From positions 345,302,932 through 345,366,931 of the forward strand of contig JARYHS010008074.1 of NCBI GenBank assembly GCA_031002005.1: a stretch of DNA of 64,000 nucleotides, read 5' to 3'. The DNA comes from Vandiemenella viatica (taxonomy: Eukaryota; Arthropoda; Insecta; Orthoptera; Morabidae). The position numbers and the translations under genes are program-made. The notes under the pieces are model-generated. The model searched no databases. It was not told the origin of the DNA and saw only the letters and a list, made by a program, of their open reading frames with translations. This document shows positions 11,070 to 21,355 of this stretch, in pieces. The number at the start of each line of letters is the position of its first letter. The stretch's first letter is position 1.

Positions 11070-12069
11070 ATTCTGACGAACCGTCCCATCCTTCGTCGTC
11101 GGAACCTTCACCTTATGGCTCGTTCTCTTCTTGAGTACTCGGGCCCCATTAAAGTAATATTTTAGAAGTTTCTGGATTGAATGATTTAGATGTTTTGGGG
11201 ATTTTGTGCCTGATGAAGCTCAAATACGGGTCCTAAGTTAATGAAAGCCTATTAATGACATCTGTGTTGCACTAAACCCAACTAAGTTTTCTGGAGTGTG
11301 TCTCCCTAAATCGTCGAAAATATTTGTTTCTAGCTTCTGCTGCTGCTTCTGACCGACTGCCTATAGGCAAAAGTGCATACTCTATTATAAGTGTGCCCTT
11401 AATCAATACTTCTTGTATAGGTGACATTGGATGCCACGAGTACAGTTCAATATACAGCACATTTTAAATTTTTCTTGGCAGTGGGGATTAATTTTTTTTT
11501 AATATCTATCTTGTGCCCACTATATATCATTCAGATAATAGTATAAAACCTGTCAATCAATGTTTTGTTAATACCTATTAATGTTTTGTTAATACCTATT
11601 ATCTCTGCGGAATTCATTTGCTAAAATCGGTCAAATCATCGAAAGATTTTCTAGGCCAATCCACATTGGTCGGATTGGATTTTATGGGGATTTCGATAGA
11701 TCTTTGGAACCAATCATGGTATTTATTTAAAAATACACTCTCAATTCTCTTAGCAGCCTGCCATTTTCTTTTAATTTCCAATTTAAGCCTTGAAAACTTT
11801 TGTTCGAACTGTTGCCTTTGTTCGGCCGTGAATGTCGGTTGATTTAAAATATTTTCCTCGACTAATTGCAACTTTTGCACGAAATAATTTCCTTTCTCGT
11901 GTTTAATCATATCATAAATAACTTTTCGGGTCATGAGCATGATACCAGAAGAGCCTATAACAAAGAAAATCTTACATGAAAAAAATGTGACCGAAAAAAA
12001 GTAAGTTTGTTTCATTGTAAATAATCTAGAATATTTTCGAATAAATAGACGTTTGGCACTTTTTGGCAC
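11070..12069 (-). pseudogene. Remnants of an uncharacterised arthropod transposon protein
   Basis: Minus-strand pieces inside the 1.7-kb transposon. An N-terminal piece (12069-11614, 151 codons) ends FLNKYHDWFQRS...WPRKSFDDLTDFSK, recalling an N-terminal GRPxxSFxxxSxRSKRR region seen in many uncharacterised arthropod transposon proteins. A distal piece (about 11390-11190) reads LLPIGSRSEAAAEARNKYF and, after one stop, NTDVINRLSLT and DPYLSFIR. This matches a conserved box in the same proteins (LPIGxLSEEAxEARNKxxR...SRKxSR...NxDxxNxLLxxSDPxIS). Near 11105-11070 an acidic tail GEGSDDEGWDGSSE ends in a stop, a common kind of C-terminus for them. Several stops and missing middle parts make it inactive. 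The family link comes from memory of sequence patterns and has not been searched. Confidence 0.6.
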
Positions 12070-12536
12070 CCAATTTTCAATGGAACACCAAGATAGTACA
12101 CTAAACTAATACCATATAAGAAATCAGACTCGGGAAAGGTCCGGAAATATAACAAAATCACTCTTTAATACTTTTCGTAATAAAAAAATCAGTACAAAAT
12201 GAGCCAGCTTACAAAACTGTACAGAAATAAAGTTGTGCAATACCTTTGGATGAATGTTACTATTTTTTCAATTCTAGGCACCTGGCTGAACAATATCCAT
12301 GATTAAAATCACCACTACTCACTTAACATCACTCACAAATTAAAATGGTACAACTTATAATTTTCTCGTTTTTACTTCGGATCAGTACGTGGGTCTTTGC
12401 AATGTGCTCAGAAGATGACTGTTCACGGGGTGGGGAATGGAGCGTATATAAAAAACATAGCTGATTGTTATTCTATAGACATTTGCCTCGAGTCAGGTAG
12501 ATACGGGTTCGTTGAATTTGCTAAAAAAAATTTGAC

Positions 12537-12572
12537 TTTTGATCGGCTTTTTGTGTCAAATACCCCTGTGTG
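12537..12572 (-). repeat. Right terminal inverted repeat of the 1.7-kb transposon
   Basis: Reverse complement of the left repeat; the second AGACG follows at 12573-12577. Confidence 0.88.
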
Positions 12573-15145
12573 AGACGTTTGGAACACAAATACGAGCTAG
12601 GGTGGACCATTATCAAATGAAAGAAGAAACATCCATATATCACCTTGCAAATGAAAAGGGTAATATCAGGTGCAAACTCATAACAGAAATACTTGCTGAC
12701 GGACGTTCAGTTACGAAACAACAAGAAATAATAAAAATGCTACATAACCACTTTAGCGGAATATATACAGAAGAACCTATATACAAACAGGAAAAGAATC
12801 AACTTTTAACAAATATTAATCCTTAGATCACGGTTTCAGAAAATGAACAGTTATTGGAACCAATAAGTGAAGATGAAATACTTGATGCTATTAAATGAAG
12901 CCCGAGAAACAAATCTCCCAGGCCGGATGGACTGCCAGTAGAATTTTACCTCACCTTCTGGAATTATCTGAAAGTACATTTAATGGAAATGTATAATGAC
13001 ATTTTACAGAGGCAAATCATCCATCCAGAGTTCTTAGACGGCCTCATGGTATTTATTCCTAAAAATGGGAATACTCGAAACGTGGAGAACTTCCGTCCAC
13101 TAACATTGCTGAACTCTGATTATAAAATATTAAGTCACATAATTGCAAACAGACTTCGTAATACAATAACCAAGGTAATAGGGAAACATCAAACATGCAT
13201 AGGTAACGGAAGATCCATAATTCAAACTGTAGCAGACATACGAGATATTATCATGCTATCAAATTTAGCTAAAACAAACGTAGCAATTTTGTCATTAGAC
13301 TTTCAAAAAGCCTTTGATCGCATCAATCATAACTATTTGCTGCAAGTAATGGAAAAAATGGGATACTCCAAGCAAATATGTAAGGTATTTCAAGCCTTGC
13401 TCTCTGGGGCAACATCGAGAATATTAATAAATGGTCAGATAAGTAAAACCATAAAAATATGCAGATCGGTGAGACAGGGTTGCCCCTTATCAATGTACCT
13501 TTTTGCGATAGGTATCGAACTTTTCCAAGTAGCATTGAATAATAAAATCACAGGTGTGACCTTCAAAGACCAAAGAACAGCAGTGTGTGCATACGCAGAC
13601 GATGTAAACGTTATTGTCACAAAAACTAAAGATATTGAAGAAATAAAAACATTGACGGAAATTTACTCTAAAGCGTCTAGTGCAAATCCAAATATACAAA
13701 AATCCAAAATCACGGTCTTGGGCCCTGAACAAGGAATAGACCATGAAGGCTGGGTCCAAAACTCAGAGACATTAAAGATATTAAGTATTCTTTTCACAAA
13801 AGAATTAAAAAGAACAATAGTGCTGAACTGGAGGAAGCAATTGAACCTTCTAAGACTTAGAATGAGAGAAAACTGCTTTAGGGACCTAGACCCGATCCAA
13901 AAAGTATGTTATATTAACTGTGTAGCATTATCCAAATTATGGTACATTGCGCATTTCCTCCCCATCCCACGCGAAATGGCAAAGAGAATGGATTCGGCAA
14001 TAGGATGGTTCATACAGCGCGGAGAGATTTTCAAGATAAAGTATGACTCACTGAAGTTACCATTTGAAAAAGGAGGATTACAACTGATTGATGTAAACAC
14101 AAAATGTGTTGCCATACTCCTGAAAAGTACATATAAAATGTGGAAAAGTGATACACCTGGGTTCTGTGGAAAGATTATGGCAGCCACAGAACCTTGCAGC
14201 ATTGAAGCTCCAATTGACATCAGTCATTTAAACTCACATCTAGTTCATATTCGACAATTCTACGTAGACTACAGTTATACAAACAGAGAGATCAAGAGCA
14301 ACAACCCTTCAGCAAAAACGCTTTATAGCTTAATGACACTCAACAAATACACCAACAGCACGGAAAAAATGTATAGCAGAATGGACTGGAATACCATATG
14401 GGACAACGTACAGAACAAATTACTGCGCTCAAATGTTCGGGCAGTATGGCACAGAGTGGTAAATAGAGCAATAAGCACGAACAGCAAGCTGTATAAAATC
14501 CACCTCTGTGCCTCACCGCTGTGCGTAAAATGTAACTTACAGGATACGATAGAACATCGTCTTCTGTGCTGCGAAGAACCAAAAATTTGGAATTGGACAA
14601 GGGAAAAGCTAGCTTTAATAAACAGATCAGCGCCAAGCATGTACACACCCGATAGCATCTTGCTACCAGATCAGAGGCAATTTCCACCAAGTAAAAGAAA
14701 CACCCATGTTTGGCTTATAGGAAATTATATCTATTACATTGTAACAAATCGAGGAAGGGCAAAACTGGAAGACTACTGGCATTACCTAATAGTAGAACAT
14801 CATAGAACACTGAGATTAAACATGTATAAGGACAATTTTGCTAGATTCCTGCAGGTAATAATTCCATATTGACAACCAACTTGATTAAAGACAAAAAAAA
14901 ATTTCTTGCAAAATAAAAAAAGTGTTAGATTGTACGCTGGGCTATGGCAGGCAATGTTCAACAGATTTGCGCTTCATCCAGCAGCCAAGAAAAGAACTGA
15001 GCCGAGAGCTTGATCGGTTCCGGGAATCAGAGAACCTGAGCTACAGTAAGACTCAAATGTTTCAAAGTTTATCAAGTAAGATACATTAATGTAAATATGT
15101 ATTATTTATTCTCTCAATAAAGATAATAGTGGTTAAAAAAAAAAA

Positions 15146-15403
15146 GTGGCTAAGGCGCTTGCTTTCAAAACGTTCGCTACTCCTGCCCCGGGCACGAATC
15201 CTGGCAGGTGCAGGAATTTTGAGAGTTTTGTTTAATCATATGAGCTATGCCAGGACGCTCTATGGTTCGGATTACACGTTAAACTGTAGGTCCCAGAGGA
15301 AAGGAACTGGCCGTCCTACCTCTGACACAATGGCTTAGTATGCCTCCTTCTGGAGGATCCAACCAACCTGCGGGTTGTGAACTAAGTTAAGTTTTAGTTA
15401 AAC
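15146..15403 (+). repeat. tRNA-derived SINE
   Basis: Starts right after the A-run of the LINE. The head resembles a tRNA gene: GTGGCTAAGGCGCTTGCTTT as box A region and GGGCACGAATCCTGGC as box B region. The body contains GTTAAACTGTAGGTCCC, a string shared with the SINE copies at 36338-36650 and 40035-40240. It is therefore taken as a SINE rather than a tRNA gene. Confidence 0.7.
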
Positions 15404-15568
15404 TTGGTGGGGTGATAAAGTGGATGATATAAAAAAAACTCAATGTCATACCAGAAGTAAGAAAACAGCATGATATTCAACTTCTAGACTTTGATAAGAT
15501 TTCTGGGAAATAATTTCTGGTAGATGGATTGAAAACAGAAATAATTAAAATTGTTTTAAAATATTTTC

Positions 15569-15691
15569 AAAATACTGAGGGTGCTTTCCTACCTACAAAC
15601 AACCTTTGTATGAACAAAAGTTGTTTAAGAAAAACTCTAGGAAATCATGGTGGAGAAGTGACTCACTCATGGCTAGTCTATTCCCTGCCTT
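15569..15691 (+). repeat. Left arm of a long inverted repeat
   Basis: About 120 bp (AAAATACTGAGGGTGC at the start, TAGTCTATTCCCTGCCTT at the end) recur as reverse complement at about 19178-19298 with roughly 90% or better identity by eye. The arms enclose a mariner and a hAT-like fragment. No target duplication outside the arms was recognised. Confidence 0.7.
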
Positions 15692-15747
15692 AAAAAAAAA
15701 CTGCTTTTTGCATCTGTTGTTTTATCATTTTACAAACAGATATTCTA

Positions 15748-17092
15748 CGAGGGTGGTTAAAAAAAATAAGGTCTCCTATTTTTTATATATAGAAAATCAC
15801 ATTTACTCACCACTTGTGATACTTCGTTGGAAAGCTTGAAGTTTGAGCTATTTTTCTATGTAGTCACCTTCCTGTTTGATGACCTTCCGCATTTGCGCCA
15901 CGAGCCTTTTGATCCCTTCATTAAACCAGTTTCCCACCGCATCACGAAGAAATTGAATGACTGCGATCTGCACTTCCTCACCTGACCGGAACTTCTTCCC
16001 TCCCAGGTGTTTTTTAAGTGCAGGAAACATGTGATAGTCACTTGGAGTAATGTCCAGGGAGGGGGGGGGAGGGGGCGGCATGGTGTTCAACGAGATCCCA
16101 ATCAAACTGTTCGATGATGGAGGTCATTTGATGTGAGACTTGTGGACACGCGCTGTTATGGTGCAAAGACACTCCCTTCGTGAGCATTCCTCTTCTTTTG
16201 TTCTGGATAGCCCGCCGTACTTTTTTCAGAGTTTCACTGCAGTGGACCGAGTTAACAGTTGTTCCTTTTGTTATGAAATCCACCAACAATACCCCCTTAC
16301 AGTCCCAAAAAAAAACAGTCGCTATAACCTAACCGGCTGACTTCTCTGTCTTGAACTTTTAGGGCTTTGGCGAAGATGGGTGACGCCATTGTTTGGACTA
16401 CTCCTTCATTTCAGGAATGTAATGATGCACCCAGGTTTCGTCCCCAGTCGCTATTGAATCCAGGAAGTCTTCCCCTTCCTCTTCAAAGTGGCGAACAAAT
16501 TCTTTGGCACATTCCATGGGCTTTCTTTTGTATTCTATGAGCTATCTGTGAACCCACCTGGCGGACACTTTACTGTATTCTAGAGTTTCTGAAACAATTG
16601 TGTGTATGGAGATTTTGCCACACTCTCCATTAAGTCTCTCGGTTATCTCATCAAGAGTTATCCTTCGATACTGCCCACCATCTCATCAATTTTGGTCACC
16701 GTTTCGTCGGACACGCTTGGTCTTCCAGGCCGCTCCTCGTCGTGGACGTTGCTGTGACCGGCAGAAAACTCCCGGCACCACTTCCACACATTTTTAATGT
16801 CCATACAGATTTCCACGTACACTTCCACTAACTGATGATGGATTTCTATAGGTGTAATGTTTTTCGCGTTCAAAAATCGGATCACTGAGCGCAGTTCGCA
16901 CCTGGTGGGTGAGCTAAGCGGCTGCTCAACCGTGGATGTCTGTCAAGCAGGGACTGAACATCAGATTGTACTCTAACCAGTACCATTCAGTAGTGGGAGA
17001 ACCAAGAAACATGGCATTGTTGTTGGATTTTGCCTAGCATTGTTGGTTTTGACGCGGCATCGTTGGAGACCTTATTTTTTGAACTGCCCTTG
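15748..17092 (-). mobile_element. mariner transposon, complete but inactive
   Basis: Flanked by TA at 15746-15747 and 17093-17094. Terminal inverted repeats: CGAGGGTGGTTAAAAAAAAT on the left, CAAGGGCAGTTCAAAAAATA (reverse complement) on the right, both followed by AAGGTCTCC. The length of 1345 bp is normal for mariner. The transposase is encoded on the minus strand and is frame-broken. Confidence 0.9.
15848..16960 (-). pseudogene. mariner transposase, frameshifted
   Basis: Cut-and-paste transposase of the mariner family, normally about 345 residues with a D,D34D triad. Visible in order on the minus strand: N-terminal helix-turn-helix region IRFLNAKNITPIEIHHQLVE (from about 16885), then DEERPGRPSVSDE, then IATGDETWVHHYIPE (about 16450-16410, first catalytic Asp), then VDFITKGTTVNS, RRAIQNKRRGMLTKGV, then LHHNSACPQ at the place of LLHDNARPH, and finally ITPSDYHMFPALKKHL and EGDYIEK before the stop. 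In the second catalytic site the Asp is replaced by His. At least two frameshifts occur, one of them in a G-rich tract near 16060. It cannot be active. Confidence 0.9.
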
Positions 17093-17639
17093 TATCTTCA
17101 TTAGAGCACGAGATGAATTTGCCCACTGGAAGGCAAATGGATGGCTAACTGTCCATTAATATGCGAAGAATCATGGTGAGTGCTTGGCCCAATAAGAAGA
17201 AATGTTGCATCAAATAGAGGGATTATTGACGCTGAACGTCAGACCTAGATCAAGACAGAAAAAAAAGTGGCATGACGTATTGAAGAGGATCCTTCACTGT
17301 ATCAAAGTTCTTACCATTCAAAATCTTGCATTACGAAGTCGCATATAGTCACTGAGTACCTGCGTTAGTTCCAGATCGCATAATGTTGGTAATTTTCTTA
17401 GATTAACAAAGTTTCTGGACATATTTGACCCTGTCAAAAATAACCCTTTTACTCAAGTTAAAAATCATCCATATTATTTTTCACCTCATGTTCCAGATCG
17501 GTTCATTCATCTATACTGACCACTGTTCGCCAAAGTTTATTGCGAAACATTCGCAAATCAAAATGCTATGGTCTCATGTTTGACTCTACTCCTGACCATG
17601 CACATCGTGAGCACATGTCACAAGTATTGATATAAGTAG
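17093..17639. other. No recognised gene between mariner and hAT-like remnant
   Basis: Short stop-rich frames only. It probably belongs to the same decayed element as the next entry, since residues before the recognised block are partly hAT-like in composition, but I cannot support a call. Confidence 0.3.
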
Positions 17640-18060
17640 AAGTAACTTTTGAGACATTTATGTACTGACCATGTTAAAAAGTGGTTTCAGTATCCTAACA
17701 TGAATTGTCATGATGCTGCCTTGGATATAAAAGCCTTCCTAGACCATGTTACTAATAAAGGAGAGAGGTTGGTTAATGATGTCTTCGAGAAAGGTTTCAA
17801 TCTTTGTCAGAAATTAGATGTAGTGATTGAAAGATGTCAAAGGCGATAAAACATATGGCTGGATAGAATTCGAAGCATGTTGAGTTGACTGCTAAGGAAG
17901 AATTAGAATGAGTTATGAAGGGATCGCTGCATCGTATTGTGTGTGAAATGAGTGAAAGGTTCAGTCATCTGCATGAAACTGATGCCAGATCTGTATTTCT
18001 CCTAGATATTAAAAACTGTGTTATAGCGCTGATGATTGCGGCCATTTAAAGTCTAAAGAA
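17640..18060 (+). pseudogene. hAT-like (ZMYM1-type) transposase remnant
   Basis: The frame at 17649-17849 ends LVNDVFEKGFNLCQKLDVVIERCQRR, similar to the segment of ZMYM1-like hAT proteins where a long helix (A-x-x-L-x-I-x-x-x-x-P-R) precedes an arginine-rich QxxR box. In another frame at about 17930-18020 comes RIVCEMSERFSHL, resembling the following helix with D/E-x-L-x-x-R-F. Multiple stops lie between them. The assignment is by pattern only; the piece is too decayed for certainty. Confidence 0.4.
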
Positions 18061-19715
18061 TTTTGAGATTTCTGTGGCTGTGATACTAACGGAGAACAGT
18101 AATATGAAGAAATATTGAATGTTTGAATGCTAGTAATCACAAGAAGAAACGTAAACATAAAAAGATCTAAAGAGCTTCTTGAATTCATTGTTCAGCTGGT
18201 ATGAGTGATTATTGTAAATCTGTGGTGATTGATCCAGCAATGTTGCAATTTGTGGACAAACAATTTTCGAAAACAGAACCATATGATCCATCAGCTGTGC
18301 TGTGGATATCCCAAAGTCTGCTGTTTGTGATCATTCAATGTTTATGTCTCTTTCAGTGTACAGTAAACCTCAGTGTATATATATATAATTTTGGTATCAG
18401 ATCTTCACTCAAAAGTACAAGAAAACTGGAAGATTCAAAAAAAGTAATTTACGTAGTTTTGGGTTTACAGTGAAATGCTGAAAACTATTTTCTATGTCGT
18501 ATCTGCCAATGTCTTGAGGAGGTGTGCCTTAATGTTTGCTATTCTATGGTTAGTTTTTGGAATGCCTGTTTCGGGGAGAGATCGCTACATGTTAAAATAA
18601 GACTGTCTATAAAGTGCATCTAGATAACTATTTTGTACTCTCCAGGTAAAATGTTAAATAAAATGATGTAGAATATTTCAGATATTATGATTCAGATTGA
18701 ACAGTTCTGTCTAGTGATGTTTGGAGGTTTTCGTGATGTTGGAATTAGCTGCACTGCATCAACAGCTGATTTGCTAAAATTGGGTAATATCTAGATTGGG
18801 ATCCCGCTGCAACCACTTACCGGATGGAAAGAGTATGACATCACTGTGTTTCTGTGTGTGACATGTTCAGCCTTCGATTGATTTGTAAATACACGTTAGT
18901 CCATTGAACATAACCAATAGTAATAATAATAAAAAAATGTATGTATCGAAAAAGTTAAAGATAATTATTACTTGCACAATTAATAATATTATGAAAACAT
19001 CAACAACATTCCAAACTGATAATTGATATCATTCATTAGTAACATTCCATAATGTCGGATCCTGTAACATTAACGATATTAGTCACGATTCCATTCATTT
19101 GTATTGAATTCCATTCTTCTATATTTACTCGCAAGGCTAAAATTGTTATTAAAATCATTCATACAGAATAAAATTTTAGGCAGGAAATAGACTAGCCATG
19201 AGTGAGTCACTTCTCCACCATGATTTACTAGTGTTTTTCTTAAACAACTTTTGTTCATACAAAGGTTGTTTGTAGGTAGGAAAGGACCCTCAGTATTTTC
19301 ATGTGTGACAGTTACATTTCACAAAGGTCCAGGCTGCATTAAGACGTAAATGACGGTAACAGTGATAGATACGACATAGAAATTAGGTATCCACAATAAG
19401 GTGTTCGATAGTTACATTTCAGTGTTCTCCAGGCTGCATCAAAATCACATGGCTAATGATTTTATACATATACTACTGGTACATAATTAACAATTTCACG
19501 ATATGAGACATATTAGTGAAACGTATACCTCACATTCAGCAATGTAGTAATGTCATTCTCTCTCCATCCGGAAGTGTTTACATAGCGAGGCGGTAAGTGG
19601 CTGCAGCAGCATCCCAATTTAGATATTACCCCTGACATTCAGCTATTGTGAAGTGTAAACAGACTATTCTCATTAACAAACTGACAGCATGTGTGTAGCA
19701 TATAGTGAATAGCAG
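18061..19715. other. Non-coding stretch with nested inverted repeats
   Basis: No gene. Several imperfect inverted pairs occur: 18780-18845 with 19560-19632 (sharing GGGTAATATCTARATTGGGA and CACTTACCG), and TTCTATGTCGTATCT near 18489 with its complement near 19366-19381. A direct repeat of about 35 bp (AGTTACATTTCA to CCAGGCTGCAT) occurs near 19310 and 19412. Together they suggest a fold-back type element or overlapping old MITEs. Confidence 0.5.
19178..19298 (-). repeat. Right arm of the long inverted repeat
   Basis: Reverse complement of 15569-15691; the arms are about 3.5 kb apart. Confidence 0.7.
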
Positions 19716-19805
19716 GAGCGGATCCAAGATTTTGGTTTGGGGGGGGGGGGGGCTTGGCTTGAGTGAATTTTGGTTCAGAGGGCTTGCCTTCAGTGGATTT
19801 TGGTT
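19716..19805 (+). repeat. Possible hAT end fragment with poly-G
   Basis: GGAGCGGATCCAAGATTTTG followed by a run of 16 G (about 19738-19753) resembles the common 5' terminal sequence of many insect hAT elements (CAGGGGCGGATCCAGG...GGGGGG). A second GGATTTTGGTTTGGGGGG follows at about 19793. No matching 3' end seen. Confidence 0.4.
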
Positions 19806-20420
19806 TGGGGGGTAGAATCTAGGTATTTTGAAGATGATATAATGATATACAATAGGATCAAAAGAGGTGAAGACTGTGACCTGGATAGATTATCTAAATG
19901 GGTAGGTCAGCATGGAATGAAGATAAATGCCAAGAAAAGTCAGCTTATAAGATACACAGATAAAAAAACTAAAGGTTAATTATGATTATAGGGTAGGGTC
20001 AGAATTGCTTGTTTAAAGGTTGAAGTGTAAATATCTTGGCATAATGTTTGATAACAAACTCAATTGGGCAGAGCACATTGGGCAGGTGGTAGGAAAAGGT
20101 TGGTGTAGTTTGGTACTTACATTTTGGTTATCAAATACAGAAGTTGGAAGGTGTGCAAAGAAGAGCAGCTAGATTTGTTTGTGGAAATTATTGCAGGACT
20201 GATATGATAAAGGAGCTGGATTGGGACTCATTGGAGAAAAGGAGGAGGGTGAAGAGAGGGCTGGGAATTTACAGGGCATATGATGGTGAAGGGGCTTGGA
20301 GGGATATTGGTCAAAGAATTAGGAATATTGCATGGAAGGGGAAAGGCGACCATGACCACAAGTTTGTGCTTGATTTCATACCTACTGGAGTGTTAGCTCC
20401 ATTGCAATAATTGGAATAAG
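19806..20420 (+). pseudogene. LINE 3' fragment: RT palm end and C-terminal domain (family A)
   Basis: The plus-strand frame starts FEDDIMIYNRIKRGEDCDLD (a decayed FADD motif, Ala to Glu) followed by LSKWVGQHGMKINAKKSQ, the usual RT thumb start. After a frame change LGIMFDNKLNWAEHIGQVVG follows. Then the C-terminal box GVQRRAARFVCGNY occurs at about 20144-20190, and ends at 20410. An internal deletion joins VVGKGW to the YQIQ box; the missing part is present in the copy at 21356. Other 3' fragments of the same family lie at 46593-47060 and 53855-54300. Confidence 0.8.
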
Positions 20421-20572
20421 AGTTGTATGTTATGAATAACTGTGTATCTAGATTGTATAACTGTAAACCATATTATGATCAGTTAATTGTGATTTGTGTA
20501 TGTTGACCTTCTGTGTTCATACAACCTCCCAATCAATTTAACTATGTAAAATCGAATGAATCCTGGAGAGAG

Positions 20573-21345
20573 GCTATAACGGCCCTCAGGCCCAGACTTT
20601 TAATGAAATTGTATTTTAAGAATTATTTGTACCAAGCTGAGTTTAGTAAAAATGGTTTTATATGTTTTCCTTGCAATTAATTGAGAATTTGTGTAAATGA
20701 ACATTGTTTTATGGAAAGAAACTATGTAACATGCTATGTTAATATGTTCAAGGACAGTACTATGCATGAAACATTAATTAAAAGTTTGTTGTTCTAAGTA
20801 TTAATGTGAGCTACAATGTTTGGAGGACAATTTTCGACAGTTTGGACTATTTAGGTGGATAATTTTGTGTGTAAATATCTTTAATTTTCATTTCTGTTCA
20901 TTTCATAATGATTATGAATGATTTTGTATTAATTCTGATAGTTATAATGTGATTTTAATTGATCATGATAAATAGTTTTTTCGGGTTATGACACTTTTTC
21001 TCATTTAAATACCTGAGCTTTCGGCTGGTATCCTACAGCCTTCTTCAAAGATACTGTTAATGATTTTAACTGTTTAAGTGTTGTTAGAATTCAAGAAATA
21101 TTGGTAAGAAGTCTTTGAATTATTCTGAAATTTTCTGTAACACGTATATAAGCAATCAGCAGAGATGAGTTAGTTAGTAGAGTTTAGTTTTGAAAACTTT
21201 AGCTTTGAAAGTGTTGCAAGTTAAAATCGCTGAAGCATTTATTTATGTTTGTGCATAGTATCTTTGTATGAAGTCTGATGTCTTTGAAAAAATAAAAAAA
21301 CTACAAAATGATTCTTCTTGGGGTAATTATTTCATTTAAATGACA
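20573..21345 (+). repeat. LTR-like dispersed repeat, copy A
   Basis: About 0.77 kb, starting TATAACGGCCCTCAGG. Colinear with a diverged copy at 63187-63840: shared blocks include GGACAATTTTCGACAGTTTG versus GGACAATTTTCTACAGTTTG, TTTTGTATTAATTCTGAT versus TTTTGTATTAATTCCGAT, and a TATA-like block followed by AGTTAGTT. An AATAAA-like signal lies near the right end. This looks like a solo LTR of a gypsy-type element, but no short target duplication was confirmed. Confidence 0.5.
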
Positions 21346-21355
21346 TACCTATCAA

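Larger units (their letters stand above)
10862..12572 (-). mobile_element. DNA transposon with 36-bp TIRs inserted in LINE ORF2
   Basis: The ends are inverted repeats: CACACAGGGGTATTTGACAC at 10862-10881 and its reverse complement at 12553-12572, extending to about 36 bp with one mismatch (T/C). The insertion is flanked by a perfect 5-bp duplication AGACG (10857-10861 and 12573-12577). Total length 1711 bp. A 5-bp duplication and CAC start recall Transib, but the TIR does not match the CACWATG start of that group, so the superfamily is left open. Internal minus-strand frames carry pieces of a transposase-like protein (see next entry). It is a decayed or internally deleted copy. Confidence 0.88.
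9831..14872 (+). pseudogene. LINE ORF2 (endonuclease-reverse transcriptase), disrupted
   Basis: Begins at ATG 9831. The apurinic endonuclease is visible as VDIALLQEVS, RIANVYAPSG, LLAGDFNC and SASRLDRMYVS. The reverse transcriptase follows: SPRPDGLPVEFY (12.9 kb), ENFRPLTLLNSDYKIL, ILSLDFQKAFDRI (motif A), SVRQGCPLSMYLF and AYADDVNVI (catalytic motif C, intact). Near the C-terminus CASPLCVKC plus an H and a C form the usual cysteine-histidine cluster. Breaks: a TGA at 10104-10106, a frameshift near 10330, the 1.7-kb transposon at 10862-12572, a TAG near 12825 and a TGA near 12897. From 12983 to 14872 the frame is open for 629 codons. Without the insertion and one target duplication the reading frame continues correctly across the site, which confirms that the insertion is secondary. 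Confidence 0.85.
8044..15145 (+). mobile_element. Near full-length Tx1/L1-like LINE (interrupted)
   Basis: A two-ORF non-LTR retrotransposon. A relatively GC-richer leader of about 300 bp precedes ORF1 (8358-9671). ORF2 (from 9831) encodes an apurinic endonuclease, a reverse transcriptase and a C-terminal cysteine cluster. The 3' part ends near an AATAAA-like signal and an A-run at 15135-15145. A 1711-bp DNA transposon sits inside ORF2 at 10862-12572; without it the element would be about 5.4 kb. Clade assignment rests on the RT style (ENFRPLTLLNSDYKI, IANRL, GRSI) and is Tx1/L1-like rather than CR1 or jockey. The 5' boundary is approximate. Confidence 0.8.

Noticed and set aside
10862..12572. 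Assignment of the 1.7-kb transposon to Transib
   Set aside because: 5-bp duplication and CAC start agree, but the TIR lacks the CACWATG start and the protein boxes are not the Transib ones that I know; superfamily left open.
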